64,000 nucleotides of DNA from an uncultured Lachnospiraceae bacterium (GCA_945929965.1 CAMEOT010000001.1:1-64000), one strand, 5' to 3'. Shown: positions 42,470 through 54,225, counted from the first letter of the stretch. A program made the numbers and translations. Notes: generated from the letters alone by a model not told the origin.

Positions 42470-42652
42470 GCTGTTTCCTTTCCGGAATACCTAAGCTGTC
42501 TGTCGTCAGATCTCCTGCCGGAGATTCCTATGGGCAGTTATTGTGTTCTAATTAGTTATCATACCACAGTATTTTGACACTTTACAATATTGCACCGCTA
42601 AAAATGCACGCTATCCGGAAAAATTTAGGATTTGTTCAGATTTATTCCGTTA

Positions 42653-44272
<1,620 letters not shown>

Positions 44273-44293
44273 CTAATTATATGATATCTTCTG

Positions 44294-44671
44294 TTATCCC
44301 CGAAACGACCGGGTTGCCACTATATTGACACCTGTGTCAGCCACATTTTCCAAGATGATATCTCCTACATGGATGGGTGCCGCTACTGTGACATCTGCCA
44401 GAGCTTTCATGCAGTCATCAATCCTGCCTTTAGGAATATCGGAAGCTGTCTTCACGGATACCACAGCATCCGGATATCCTGTCACGCGTACGGTGGATGT
44501 CACAATACGCATAGGGTTGGTCACTTCCTTCTCTCCGTAGGCTGCGCCTCTGGGACATCGGTTACCGGTCACTGTGACACTACTGTCATCTGCTATAGTC
44601 ACGGTCAGAGCACACCCTACCGGACAGCAGATGCAGGTCAATTCTTTTTGTGTTGTATTCTTCTCTGCCAT
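44294..44671 (-). CDS. DUF1667 domain protein
   Basis: ELTCICCPVGCALTV cysteine motif; GNRCPRGAAYGEKE; adjacent to FAD oxidoreductases. Confidence 0.9.
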   Translation of the reverse strand: MAEKNTTQKELTCICCPVGCALTVTIADDSSVTVTGNRCPRGAAYGEKEVTNPMRIVTSTVRVTGYPDAVVSVKTASDIPKGRIDDCMKALADVTVAAPIHVGDIILENVADTGVNIVATRSFRG

Positions 44672-44675
44672 CGTC

Positions 44676-45674
44676 TCACCCTCTTTTCTGTCGGATATAT
44701 TCCACTGCGTAGTTTCCAGCCTTTTCCGCTTCTGCGGATACATGGTCTACCAGTTCATGGACATGGAGCACATTGCCGCAGGCGAAGACGCCGGGGATAC
44801 TGCACTCCAGATTCTCTCCCACTACCGGTCCTCCGGTCTTGCCGTCCATATCTGCTCCTAAGCCCCTGGTCAGTTCGTTCTCCGGGATCAGCCCGCAGGA
44901 TAACAACAGAGTATCGCAGGGAACCTCCCACTCGGATCCGGGAATGGGTTTCCCATTATCGTCCACTTTTGTCAGGGTCACTCCCTCTACACGGTCTCTG
45001 CCGTGAATCTGTGCCACGGTAGTATTCAGATACAGAGGGATGTTGAAATCATCCAGGCACTGGACAATGTTACGCTTCAGTCCACCGCTCTGGGGACGAA
45101 GCTCCGCCACGCACTGCACCTTGGCGCCTTCTAACACCATACGTCTCGCCATGATGAGTCCAATATCACCGGAGCCCAGGATGACTACATTCTTACCCGG
45201 CATACGTCCGCGGATGTTTACATAATACTGCGCAGTTCCGGCGCTGTAGATGCCTGCCGGTCTGCTGCCGGGGATATTTAACGCACCACGGGAACGCTCT
45301 CTGCAGCCCATCGCCAGGATCACGGTCTCTGTCTCGATCTCCAACAGACCGTCCTCTTTGTTCATGGCGGTGACTTTCTTGCGTCCATCGGAGCGCAGGG
45401 AAATATTTGTTACCATGGTATTCAGCATATAAGGGATTTTTGCTTCTTCTGCCATGTCAATATAGCGTTCCGCGTATTCCGGTCCGGTCAGCTCCTCTTT
45501 AAAAGTATGCAGTCCAAAACCGTTGTGGATACACTGGTTCAGAATACCTCCCAGTTCTCTGTCACGCTCTAAGATCAGTACTTTTTCACAGCCGGCCTTT
45601 CTCGCAGACAGCGCTGCTGCCAGTCCCGCGGGACCTCCTCCGATGATGACGATGTCTTCTGTACGTTTACTCAT
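44676..45674 (-). CDS. NAD(P)/FAD-dependent oxidoreductase
   Basis: VIIGGGPAGLAAALSARKAG, VVILGSGDIGLIMARRM, GVFACGNVLHVHELVD. Confidence 0.92.
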   Translation of the reverse strand: MSKRTEDIVIIGGGPAGLAAALSARKAGCEKVLILERDRELGGILNQCIHNGFGLHTFKEELTGPEYAERYIDMAEEAKIPYMLNTMVTNISLRSDGRKKVTAMNKEDGLLEIETETVILAMGCRERSRGALNIPGSRPAGIYSAGTAQYYVNIRGRMPGKNVVILGSGDIGLIMARRMVLEGAKVQCVAELRPQSGGLKRNIVQCLDDFNIPLYLNTTVAQIHGRDRVEGVTLTKVDDNGKPIPGSEWEVPCDTLLLSCGLIPENELTRGLGADMDGKTGGPVVGENLECSIPGVFACGNVLHVHELVDHVSAEAEKAGNYAVEYIRQKRG

Positions 45675-47226
45675 GGAGTGCCTCCTTTCCGCCAGGTTCC
45701 TGTGTCCTCTTCCATGTTCCGCCCTCTCCGGGTGCGGTGTCTTTATTTTTACCGGTCAGAATCTCTGAGCCGGTTCCTTCCTTAGTGATCTGTGCCGGAT
45801 CGAGATGCAGTTCTCTCGACAGGATTTCCAATGTCTTCGGGGAACAGAATCCCGCCTGGCATCTACCCATTCCGGCTCTGGTGCGGCGTTTGACACCATC
45901 CAATGTCGTCGCTCCCACTAGGCGGTGAATGGCTGACAGAATCTCTCCCTCCGTCACCAGTTCACAACGGCAGATCACGTTTGCAAAAGCGGGATTTTCC
46001 CGGATCAGCGCTTCTCTCTCCTCTTCCGTGGCAAGCGCCATGCTGGGGATTCCTTTTCTGGTGTCAACAAAATCCGCTTTACGTTCTGCAGGATAAATAT
46101 TTTCAACAATCTGTGCCACATACTCACCGATTGCCGGTGCACTGGTCAGTCCCGGTGATTCAATACCCGCCACATCGATGAACCCGGGATGCCCTGCTGC
46201 CTCTTCGATGAGGAAATCCGATTTTTCCGCAGGATCTTCGTGCACCAGATGAGCACGCAATCCAGCAAAAGAAGTGATCGTCTGTCTGCCGTCCAGGGCA
46301 TCCACGCTGTTGCTTCCCAGGTTCAAAACCTTCGCCAGTCCCTCTGCCGTGGTGTCCACATCCTGCTTATCCGGAATATCCTCCGCTGTCGGACCTACCA
46401 GCAGATTGCCATGGACAGTAGGAGTTACAAGGATACCTTTACCCATTTTGGAGGGCTGTTGGAAAATAGTGGAATTTACCAGATCACCACAATTTTTGTC
46501 CATCAGACGATACTCACCTCTGCGAGGCACGATGCGGATCTTCTCTTCACAGATCATGTTGTGGATTTCATCCGCATAGACACCTGCCGCATTGATGACG
46601 ATGGGAGCCTCGAATATCTCACCATCCACCTGCACCTGATACATCCGTCCTTCCTTCGCAGGCGGCTTCTCGGTCCATACCGGTCTCTGTTCCACGATGG
46701 CTGTCACCTTGTGGTCACGATAGAACTCTACGCCGTTTTCCGCCGCATTTTCTGCCAGCGCAATGTTCAGTCCGAAAGGACATACGATGCCGCCGGTGGG
46801 TGCATACAATGCTCTCACGATATTCCGGGAAATCGCCGGCTCCATAGCCCATACTTCCTCCGGAGACAGAAGCTTCAATTCCTTGACCCCATTCTCTATG
46901 CCACGTCTGTACAGTTCTTCCAGTCCGGGCATGCCGTCTTCTTCAAAGCACAGTACCAGGGAACCGTTCCTGCGAAACGGAAAGTCCAGCTTCTTCGACA
47001 GTTCCTCCATCATTTCGTTGCCCCGGACATTTAATTTTGCCTTAAGGGTTCCCGGCACCGCATCATACCCCGCATGCACAATGCCGCTGTTTGCCTTGGA
47101 AGTACCTTCGCAGACATCACTTTTCGCCTCCAGTACAGCGATCCTCAGCTTTCCCTTCGCCAGTTCCCTGGCGATGGCACAGCCACTGACTCCGGCGCCG
47201 ATGATGATCACATCATAATCCTTCAT
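45667..47226 (-). CDS. Glycerol-3-phosphate dehydrogenase-like FAD oxidoreductase (GlpA-type)
   Basis: VIIIGAGVSGCAIARELAK; C-terminal BFD-like [2Fe-2S] VICRCELVTEGEI...RTRAGMGRCQAGFC. Confidence 0.88.
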   Translation of the reverse strand: MKDYDVIIIGAGVSGCAIARELAKGKLRIAVLEAKSDVCEGTSKANSGIVHAGYDAVPGTLKAKLNVRGNEMMEELSKKLDFPFRRNGSLVLCFEEDGMPGLEELYRRGIENGVKELKLLSPEEVWAMEPAISRNIVRALYAPTGGIVCPFGLNIALAENAAENGVEFYRDHKVTAIVEQRPVWTEKPPAKEGRMYQVQVDGEIFEAPIVINAAGVYADEIHNMICEEKIRIVPRRGEYRLMDKNCGDLVNSTIFQQPSKMGKGILVTPTVHGNLLVGPTAEDIPDKQDVDTTAEGLAKVLNLGSNSVDALDGRQTITSFAGLRAHLVHEDPAEKSDFLIEEAAGHPGFIDVAGIESPGLTSAPAIGEYVAQIVENIYPAERKADFVDTRKGIPSMALATEEEREALIRENPAFANVICRCELVTEGEILSAIHRLVGATTLDGVKRRTRAGMGRCQAGFCSPKTLEILSRELHLDPAQITKEGTGSEILTGKNKDTAPGEGGTWKRTQEPGGKEALHE

Positions 47227-47263
47227 AACCTCGCCCTGCCTTTCCTATATTTACATTAATATT

Positions 47264-47316
47264 TGAATGTTCACTTTTACCTTCTGAATATCCGTTTTCT
47301 CTTTATGAATGTCCAT
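47264..47316 (-). promoter_or_regulatory. Three 21-bp phased direct repeats upstream of the glp operon (candidate operators)
   Basis: TGAATGTTCAC, TGAATATCCGT, TGAATGTCCAT starting at 47264, 47285, 47306. Confidence 0.55.
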
Positions 47317-47416
47317 TTTTTTATTTGTCGAAAATGTTTCTTTGATATCTATTTTACCATATCCCACAGGAAAACACGACCGAAAACTAGCAACACTCTG
47401 TGTAAAATGTAGTCGA

Positions 47417-47450
47417 AAAAACCGGACAGTGATCGCTCACCATCCGGTCT
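47417..47450 (-). terminator. Rho-independent terminator of the mal operon (copy 1 of a repeated terminator)
   Basis: ACCGGA-CA-GTGA-TCGC-TCAC-CA-TCCGGT with A run on + (U run on minus RNA). Confidence 0.85.
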
Positions 47451-47462
47451 CTTATTATTGTT

Positions 47463-49190
47463 CTATTTTTCTTCTATAATCGCATATCCCATACTTCTAA
47501 GCTTTCCAGCTTCATAGGATTCACTCAAAAGCACGCTGCCCTTTCCCAAATACTCCCGCAGATCAATCGTTGTACTACCATTATTGAGACAGACTGTAAT
47601 CTTGTGATCTCCCCAGGTTCTCTGATAGATATATCCTCCGTCATGATCCATATATCGCAGAGTGTAATCTCCATAGATCAGCTCCTCATGTTCTTTACGA
47701 ATAGCAATCAGCCGGGAAAAGAAATCATCCTCTCCATCCTGCACCTTTTCCCAGGGCATGGGCCCCCGCAGTGTTGTCTCGCTACTGCCGTCCATTCCCA
47801 GTTCATCCCCATAAAATACGCAGGGGATTCCGGGAGAGGTAAACAGGAACACCTCTGCCAGCCGGAATCTTCGCAGGTCTCCCTCGCAGTACGACAGGAA
47901 CCGGTTGACATCATGGCTGTCTAACAGGTTTAACTGCCCACGCAGCATTCCGGTACGATATCGCAGTAGCATCTTCACGATACGATCATGAAATTCCTCT
48001 GCGGAAATTTTCCGAAGGGCAAAGAAATCACGACAGTTCTTCCGGAAATCATAATTCATGGTGGAATCAAACATATCTCCGTTCAGCCAGGTCTCCGAGC
48101 TCTCCCATATCTCCCCTATCATAACACTCTCCGGATTTTCCTCATGAGCAGCCCTATGGAAATCTCTCCAAAATCCCCGATCCACTTCATTTGCCACATC
48201 CAGACGCCAGCCATCCACCTTAAATTCCCGAATCCAATAACGGCATACTTCCATAAAATAAGCTCTTTCCTCCGGATTAGAAGAATTCAGCTTCGGCATC
48301 TTCCGCTCATAAGCGAAACAACTGTATGTCGGCTTTTCTTCTTCCGTTGCCGGGCGTATCACCGGAAACTGCAGCTGATAAAACCAGTTGACATATTCGG
48401 AGCTTTCTCCTTTTTCCACCACATCGCTAAACTGCGGGAAATACCAGCTGCAATGGTTGAACACACCGTCAATGACAATGTGCATTCCTCTGTTGTGAAT
48501 ATCCTGCACCAATTCCCGGAACTCTTCGTCCGTTCCCATATTGGGGGACACATGAAAATAGTCTAGCAGGTCGTATTTATGATACTCTCCCGCCGTGAAT
48601 ACCGGGTTCAGGTAGATACAGTTGAATCCCAGCTTCTGAATATAATCCAGATTCTCCCGGATCCCCTGTATGGTTCCGCCCAGACGGCTTTTCAACCGGA
48701 TGCCGTTCTGCCATTCCATTTCTTTTCCCTGTCCTACGATCTCGCGGTGTCCGCTGGCAAAGCTGTCCGGAAAAATATTGTAAACGATTGCCTCCCGGAA
48801 CCACTTCGGTTCCTCACAGATCTCTTCTCTGCGGATAAACGGATACTGGTAAAATTCGCTTCTCTCTACCGGAAGATATTTTGCGCAGATATCTGCATAA
48901 TAAAACCTCGTCTCTTCCGGGTCTTTCAATTCAAAATAGTAGCATACCCTGTCATACGGAGTCTCAAAAGTTGCATCATAATAGTCAAAATGCATATCCG
49001 ACAGTATCTTCTTCATATACACTGCCGTAAACACAATAGGATCACCGGGTTGTACGCGGTCTCCGTACCACAGAACACAATCTGTCAGATTATCCTTCGC
49101 CACCCGGATACGAATTGTAAGATTCATCTCACTGTTCGCAAATGCATACTGCGACAGCGGTATATGTAAAATTGCTTCTTGTAAAATCAT
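47463..49190 (-). CDS. GH13 alpha-amylase family (neopullulanase-like)
   Basis: DGVFNHCS, DGWRLDVANEVD, GEIWES, LLDSHDVNRF. Confidence 0.93.
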   Translation of the reverse strand: MILQEAILHIPLSQYAFANSEMNLTIRIRVAKDNLTDCVLWYGDRVQPGDPIVFTAVYMKKILSDMHFDYYDATFETPYDRVCYYFELKDPEETRFYYADICAKYLPVERSEFYQYPFIRREEICEEPKWFREAIVYNIFPDSFASGHREIVGQGKEMEWQNGIRLKSRLGGTIQGIRENLDYIQKLGFNCIYLNPVFTAGEYHKYDLLDYFHVSPNMGTDEEFRELVQDIHNRGMHIVIDGVFNHCSWYFPQFSDVVEKGESSEYVNWFYQLQFPVIRPATEEEKPTYSCFAYERKMPKLNSSNPEERAYFMEVCRYWIREFKVDGWRLDVANEVDRGFWRDFHRAAHEENPESVMIGEIWESSETWLNGDMFDSTMNYDFRKNCRDFFALRKISAEEFHDRIVKMLLRYRTGMLRGQLNLLDSHDVNRFLSYCEGDLRRFRLAEVFLFTSPGIPCVFYGDELGMDGSSETTLRGPMPWEKVQDGEDDFFSRLIAIRKEHEELIYGDYTLRYMDHDGGYIYQRTWGDHKITVCLNNGSTTIDLREYLGKGSVLLSESYEAGKLRSMGYAIIEEK

Positions 49191-49205
49191 AAGTTCCTCC
49201 TGCTT

Positions 49206-50051
49206 TTAACCTTTGACACCTCCCGAAGACAGTCCCGATACCATGTATTTCTGCACCAGGAAAAACAAAATCAATACAGGAAGTGTTGTCAGAATTGCCG
49301 CTGCCGAAAAAAGCGGCCAGTTGCGCGTATAGTCCGTAGCCTGCAGAGAATACAGCGCTACCGCCAGTGTGTTTTTCTCCGCGCCTGACAAAAAGACTGT
49401 GCTGAAAATATATTCATTCCACACATAGATCACCACCAAAACAGAAGAGATGATGATGCTTGGCCTTGCCAGCGGCATGACGATCTTCGTGATCAATTGT
49501 CTGTCATTCACACCATCAATTCTCGCTGCATCCTCGATAGCCTCAGGAATACTGTCAAAATATCCCTTCATATTCCAGAAAACAAAAATCGCCATACTTC
49601 CCGCATAGATAAATACCAATCCCATATAAGAATTCAACAGGTTCAGAGTCTTGATAATCCGATAAATTGCAAACATGGAGAGAATTGCCGGGAACGCATT
49701 TAACACCAGTAAAATATATAAAGTCCTCTTCCGTCCGACAAACCGCATTCTGGAAAATACATACGCAGCCGGCACAGCCACCAGCATAGTTAGCAGAACG
49801 GTCAGTGCGCTTAGCAAAAGACTGTTCACAAACCATCTCCCAAAAGGTCTCTCCGTCAGGATCGTAATATAGCTATCCATAGTGATTGTCTTCGGCAAAA
49901 TATGAAATTCTGTGGAAATAATACTGTTACTCCCACTGATAGATATGCTGAATGCATACAGGATAGGAATCAGTGTCAGGAAAGAAAGTAAAATGAATCC
50001 TATATTCAGCAATATCAGCTTTACTTTTTCTTTAATTTTTTTCCCTGTCAT
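49206..50051 (-). CDS. Maltose-type ABC transporter permease (MalG-like)
   Basis: EAIEDAARIDGVNDRQLITKIVMPLARP permease signature. Confidence 0.93.
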   Translation of the reverse strand: MTGKKIKEKVKLILLNIGFILLSFLTLIPILYAFSISISGSNSIISTEFHILPKTITMDSYITILTERPFGRWFVNSLLLSALTVLLTMLVAVPAAYVFSRMRFVGRKRTLYILLVLNAFPAILSMFAIYRIIKTLNLLNSYMGLVFIYAGSMAIFVFWNMKGYFDSIPEAIEDAARIDGVNDRQLITKIVMPLARPSIIISSVLVVIYVWNEYIFSTVFLSGAEKNTLAVALYSLQATDYTRNWPLFSAAAILTTLPVLILFFLVQKYMVSGLSSGGVKG

Positions 50052-50058
50052 ATTCCCC

Positions 50059-50949
50059 TCACTGTTCCGAGATTGAAAACTCTCTTCGGTTCATGGTCTT
50101 GTAAAGCACCAGTATAATCAAAAATACAATAAACGCCACAGCGGATGAATATCCATAGTTGCTGGTAATAAACGCTTTTTCATATACATAGGTGATTACC
50201 GTATTAATATCTGCACCAGTCTTCGAACCGGTCTGCATCGTCATCAGATACACAATGTCAAACTGCTTAAACGCCGTGAATGTAGCCATAATGATCACCG
50301 GCATCAGAATGGGAAGAATCTGCGGAATGGTCACATAGAAATGTTTTTTCCAAAATCCCGCACCATCTAATTCCGCACTTTCATAGATATTCCGGTCAAT
50401 ACTCTGCATGGCACCATCCATCATCGTGAACATATACGGAACTCCCAGCCACAGGTTCACCACCAGACAACTGATAAATGCCATACCGTTTGTGGACAGA
50501 AAATTTACCGGTTTGCCTCCAATCTGTTTCAGTATCTGATTAAACAGTCCGAATTCCGTATTAAAAATTCCCATACGCCATAACAGAATTGATACATATG
50601 CCGGCATCGCCCAGGGCACGATCAGCAGAGTCTTGTAGACCCTTCTCAGTTTTAATCCTTTCGCATTCAGCCCAACGGCAATGAAAAAGCCAAAGATCAA
50701 CTGTAATGCCATACTGGATACAGTCCATAATAGAGTCCGTAAAAAAGCAGGAAGAAATCCGGAATCAAAAGCCAGCAATGCCTTTTTATAATTGTCCAGT
50801 CCAACACAATGATAATCCTTCCAATGATAAATACTCATATTGGTAAAGGATATTTCTACGGTATACAATAAGGGCACGACAATCATCAACCCTACAATGA
50901 TCAGAAACGGCATACTGTAGAACCATGCTTTCTTCTTTCCTCGTTTCAT
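50059..50949 (-). CDS. Maltose-type ABC transporter permease (MalF-like)
   Basis: ESAELDGAGFWKKHFYVTIPQILPI permease signature; multiple TM segments. Confidence 0.93.
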   Translation of the reverse strand: MKRGKKKAWFYSMPFLIIVGLMIVVPLLYTVEISFTNMSIYHWKDYHCVGLDNYKKALLAFDSGFLPAFLRTLLWTVSSMALQLIFGFFIAVGLNAKGLKLRRVYKTLLIVPWAMPAYVSILLWRMGIFNTEFGLFNQILKQIGGKPVNFLSTNGMAFISCLVVNLWLGVPYMFTMMDGAMQSIDRNIYESAELDGAGFWKKHFYVTIPQILPILMPVIIMATFTAFKQFDIVYLMTMQTGSKTGADINTVITYVYEKAFITSNYGYSSAVAFIVFLIILVLYKTMNRREFSISEQ

Positions 50950-50986
50950 CCTGCTTTCACTCCTTACCTGTCATTACATCTGCAAA

Positions 50987-52237
50987 TTACTGCATTGCAG
51001 AAATCTGTTCCAAAGCTTCCTTCTGGTGTGCATCGCATGCCGTCTGCACATTCTCTCCACGCTTATTCACTGCTGCCAGCAGGTCATCTGTCACTGACCA
51101 CATCACATCCATTTCCGGAATGTTGGGCATAGGTACTACATTGTTTGCCATAGTCTTCAGTGCCATGATCATTTGGTCCTCTGATACAGATACATCTTCA
51201 TAAGCTTTACTGTTGGCAGGTGCACAGCTTGCGGCATTTGCCAGTGCCACACCGGTCTCCTTGGATCCAAGTACCTTCAACACTTCTGCCAACGCCTCCT
51301 TTTTCGTCTCTGCTGCATGCTTCAGTACATGAACGCCCTGTACTCCGGAAAAAGGTGTCAGAGATGTGCCGTTCGGCAGGACCGGCATCGGCGCAATTCC
51401 TAAGTCAATACCGGCTTCTTTGATACCCGGTACCAGCCAGGGACCTCCGATAGTACTTGCTGCTTTTCCTTCCGTAAACAGAGTTGTCACGGTATTATAC
51501 TCACCATCTGCCGGCATATATGACACAAACTGCTTATGATATTCCATAGCTTCTACCGTCTGGGGCAGATTCAATCCCGGCTCTCTGTTCTCATTGATCA
51601 GATAACCGCCAAAGCCCTGGATCCAGGCTGCTGCATTATAGGAAGTGGAATGCTGCTCGACAAATATATACTGATCTGCCGTGGTCTCATTCTTCATAAG
51701 TTCCAACAGTTCATCCGTGGTCTCCGGTGCAGTCTCCATCAGATCCTTATTGTACAGAAACAGCAATGCTTCATAGTACAACGGTAATTGATATTTGTCT
51801 CCCTGATACTCCCCGGCGCTTACCGTCATAGGAAGGAAATCCGCCAGATCATCCTCTGTCAACACATCGGTAATCGGAGACAGGATTCCCATCTGTGCAA
51901 AGGTACCTACTTTATCATGCGCCCACATAAACATATCCGGCGCACTTTCCGGATCGTCACCCACTAATTTTAAGGCATCCGACATATTTTCTTTTCTTTC
52001 AAAAGTGACTACAATCTCCGGTGCCAGTGCATCGACCTGCTTCTGTAACGTATCGGCAATAGTGGCATCCGCACAATGCCATACGGTAATATTCACCGGT
52101 TCTGTCGTCTGCATATTCTGATTTTCCGTTGTTGTGGTTACATTACTTTCTGTATTTACGGTTGCCTCTGATCCGCATCCGCTTAACATGGATACTACTA
52201 AAAGTGAACTTAGCAACATTGCAATTTTTTTCTTCAT
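50987..52237 (-). CDS. Extracellular sugar-binding lipoprotein (maltose/maltodextrin type)
   Basis: Lipobox MLSGCGSEA; WIQGFGGYLINE, GKAASTIGGPWLVPGIKEAGIDLGIAPMPVLPNG. Confidence 0.93.
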   Translation of the reverse strand: MKKKIAMLLSSLLVVSMLSGCGSEATVNTESNVTTTTENQNMQTTEPVNITVWHCADATIADTLQKQVDALAPEIVVTFERKENMSDALKLVGDDPESAPDMFMWAHDKVGTFAQMGILSPITDVLTEDDLADFLPMTVSAGEYQGDKYQLPLYYEALLFLYNKDLMETAPETTDELLELMKNETTADQYIFVEQHSTSYNAAAWIQGFGGYLINENREPGLNLPQTVEAMEYHKQFVSYMPADGEYNTVTTLFTEGKAASTIGGPWLVPGIKEAGIDLGIAPMPVLPNGTSLTPFSGVQGVHVLKHAAETKKEALAEVLKVLGSKETGVALANAASCAPANSKAYEDVSVSEDQMIMALKTMANNVVPMPNIPEMDVMWSVTDDLLAAVNKRGENVQTACDAHQKEALEQISAMQ

Positions 52238-52421
52238 AGCTTCCTCCTTTTGATAAAACGTTTTTCTACTTTTATAAAACACAGCGCTATGTTTAAAAAG
52301 TATTGAATCTTCTTTGCGAATTCGATATACTAAAAATAGCAGACCGCCTGCGAAATAGCAACGAAACAGCCCATAAAAAATGCACAAATTACGCAAACGT
52401 TTTACCAATGGAGGATCTCAG

Positions 52422-53450
52422 ATGGCAGCAACAATCAAGGATGTAGCCAAAAAAGCCAATGTATCTATTTCCACAGTCAGCCGAGTACTGAGCAATCAGA
52501 TGCACGTCTCTTCTTCCACTTATAAACGAATCCAGGATGCCGTAGCCGAATTGAATTACATTCCCAATTCTTCCGCGGTATCCCTGGTTAAAAAAAGCAG
52601 CACAACTGTCCTCTATGCTGACAGTTTTTACAAGGGACGCCCCTACGAGAATCCCCATATGTTCGACATTATCTCCGGTTCATCCCATGAATTACGCAAA
52701 AAAGGATATTTTCTCGGCTTATTGGATCTAGATTGTTCCAAAGAAAAAGCCGAAGAGCAGATCATCAACGCCATACAATCTAAAAAAGCAGATGGCATTC
52801 TGATCAACGGTTATTACGTAACTCCTGCAATTGAGAAAATACTATTAGCCACTGATTTCCCACATATCTGTATCGGAAAACCCTCTTTCGACTCCATGCT
52901 GTCTTGGATTGACACAAATCATTCTCTGTCTTCCAATCTGGCAATCACTCACCTGGTCTCTCTCGGGCATAAAAAAATCGCCTTCGTCGGCGGTTCTGAC
53001 AAAGACAATATTTACAGAGATCGTTTTCTGGGATATCGGCTGTCTCTCGAGCGCAACAATCTCTCACCCCGAGATGCCTATGTCATCCCTACTTCTTGCA
53101 ATCTGGAAGAAATCATCCAACATACCACGGAGCTTCTGCGACTACCGGAACCTCCCGACAGCATTCTGTGCTTTAACAGTCTTATCGCCGTCGGCGTCAT
53201 CCAGGCAATCCGTCAGTTCCACCTGCGCATTCCGGAGGACATTTCTATTGTCTCCTTCGACAATTACCCGTATGCACCTCTGATCACACCATCTCTGACT
53301 GTCGTGGATATTGATATGTACAGTCTTGGCACCCGTGCCGGAGCATCTCTGCTGAAAAAGATACAGAACCCGGAGATGCTGATCCAGACCTATACCGCCC
53401 TGCCACATTTGATTCAACGAGACAGCACGGTGTTACACAGTGAAACATAA
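52422..53450 (+). CDS. LacI family transcriptional regulator
   Basis: ATIKDVAKKANVSISTVSRVLSNQMHVSSSTYKRI; divergent from the mal operon. Confidence 0.95.
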   Translation: MAATIKDVAKKANVSISTVSRVLSNQMHVSSSTYKRIQDAVAELNYIPNSSAVSLVKKSSTTVLYADSFYKGRPYENPHMFDIISGSSHELRKKGYFLGLLDLDCSKEKAEEQIINAIQSKKADGILINGYYVTPAIEKILLATDFPHICIGKPSFDSMLSWIDTNHSLSSNLAITHLVSLGHKKIAFVGGSDKDNIYRDRFLGYRLSLERNNLSPRDAYVIPTSCNLEEIIQHTTELLRLPEPPDSILCFNSLIAVGVIQAIRQFHLRIPEDISIVSFDNYPYAPLITPSLTVVDIDMYSLGTRAGASLLKKIQNPEMLIQTYTALPHLIQRDSTVLHSET

Positions 53451-53476
53451 TATCCCTTATATTTTTTCCGCTAGTT

Positions 53477-53566
53477 CTACAAGGCCTGCTGTAATTTTGC
53501 TGACGCATTATCTTCTCTGTAACCCCTGCTCTTTTCCTGCTCAATCTGCTTTCGTATAGAAATCAT
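53477..53566 (-). pseudogene. Remnant N-terminus of an AbiEii-like nucleotidyltransferase toxin
   Basis: ATG directly after the AbiEi-like stop: MISIRKQIEQEKSRGYREDNASAKLQQAL*, then lost. Confidence 0.5.
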
Positions 53567-54034
53567 TTATAAAATCTCCAATCTGATAGTTTCCATCACC
53601 ATGTTTGTCTTTGGCAGTTCATATGCATATTCCATAATTTGTGTCATGTCCATTTTATGGATCGGCTTTCTATAGTTACTTATTATTTCTTTGTATAGAT
53701 CAAAAGAAAATTTGCGCTTATTACGTATTAATTCAATCAGCAGTCTCTCTTCATTATAGTTTCACCCGTACATCTTCAATTTTTCTATTACTTTTGGGCG
53801 TTGCGACATAATAATGATCCGGTATGGTGTCGGTCAGTCCATAATAATAAAATGCGCTGTTAAGTGTCAGTATTGCATTCGGATATTTTTTCATGATGAT
53901 CTCTAATTCCGGCACATACCTATCCTCTGAATAGAGACCCTTTTCTGTTATAAATAGATGACCTTCCTGTATGTTTTTTTAATTTGATAATCTGTACCAT
54001 ATTTTTCCAGACATTCATGATATGATAATAACAT
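53567..54034 (-). pseudogene. Disrupted AbiEi-like antitoxin
   Basis: MLLSYHECLEKYGTDYQIKKT (frameshift) EGHLFITEKGLYSEDRYVPELEIIMKKYPNAILTLNSAFYYYGLTDTIPDHYYVATPKSNRKIEDVRVKL* (stop) YNEERLLIELIRNKRKFSFDLYKEIISNYRKPIHKMDMTQIMEYAYELPKTNMVMETIRLEIL*. Confidence 0.75.
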
Positions 54035-54225
54035 ATTCCCCTCCTGGTTTTAGCTATTGTAGGTAAAATATATTTTTTACCTGTTTCTATTTCAATATCA
54101 TCATAACTTATTATATTTGTCCCTATTTACCTTTGTGTGTCTAATATCAAGACAGTATAATTATACATTTCACGAATTGCGTATGCAATTAGAAAATCAA
54201 GTAGTCCAAATTCAAATACAATCCT

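Noticed and set aside
54060-54222. Plus-strand open frame ending ...HELRMQLENQVVQIQIQS* as a transposase fragment
   Set aside because: AT-rich and too short; no recognisable transposase or recombinase motif.
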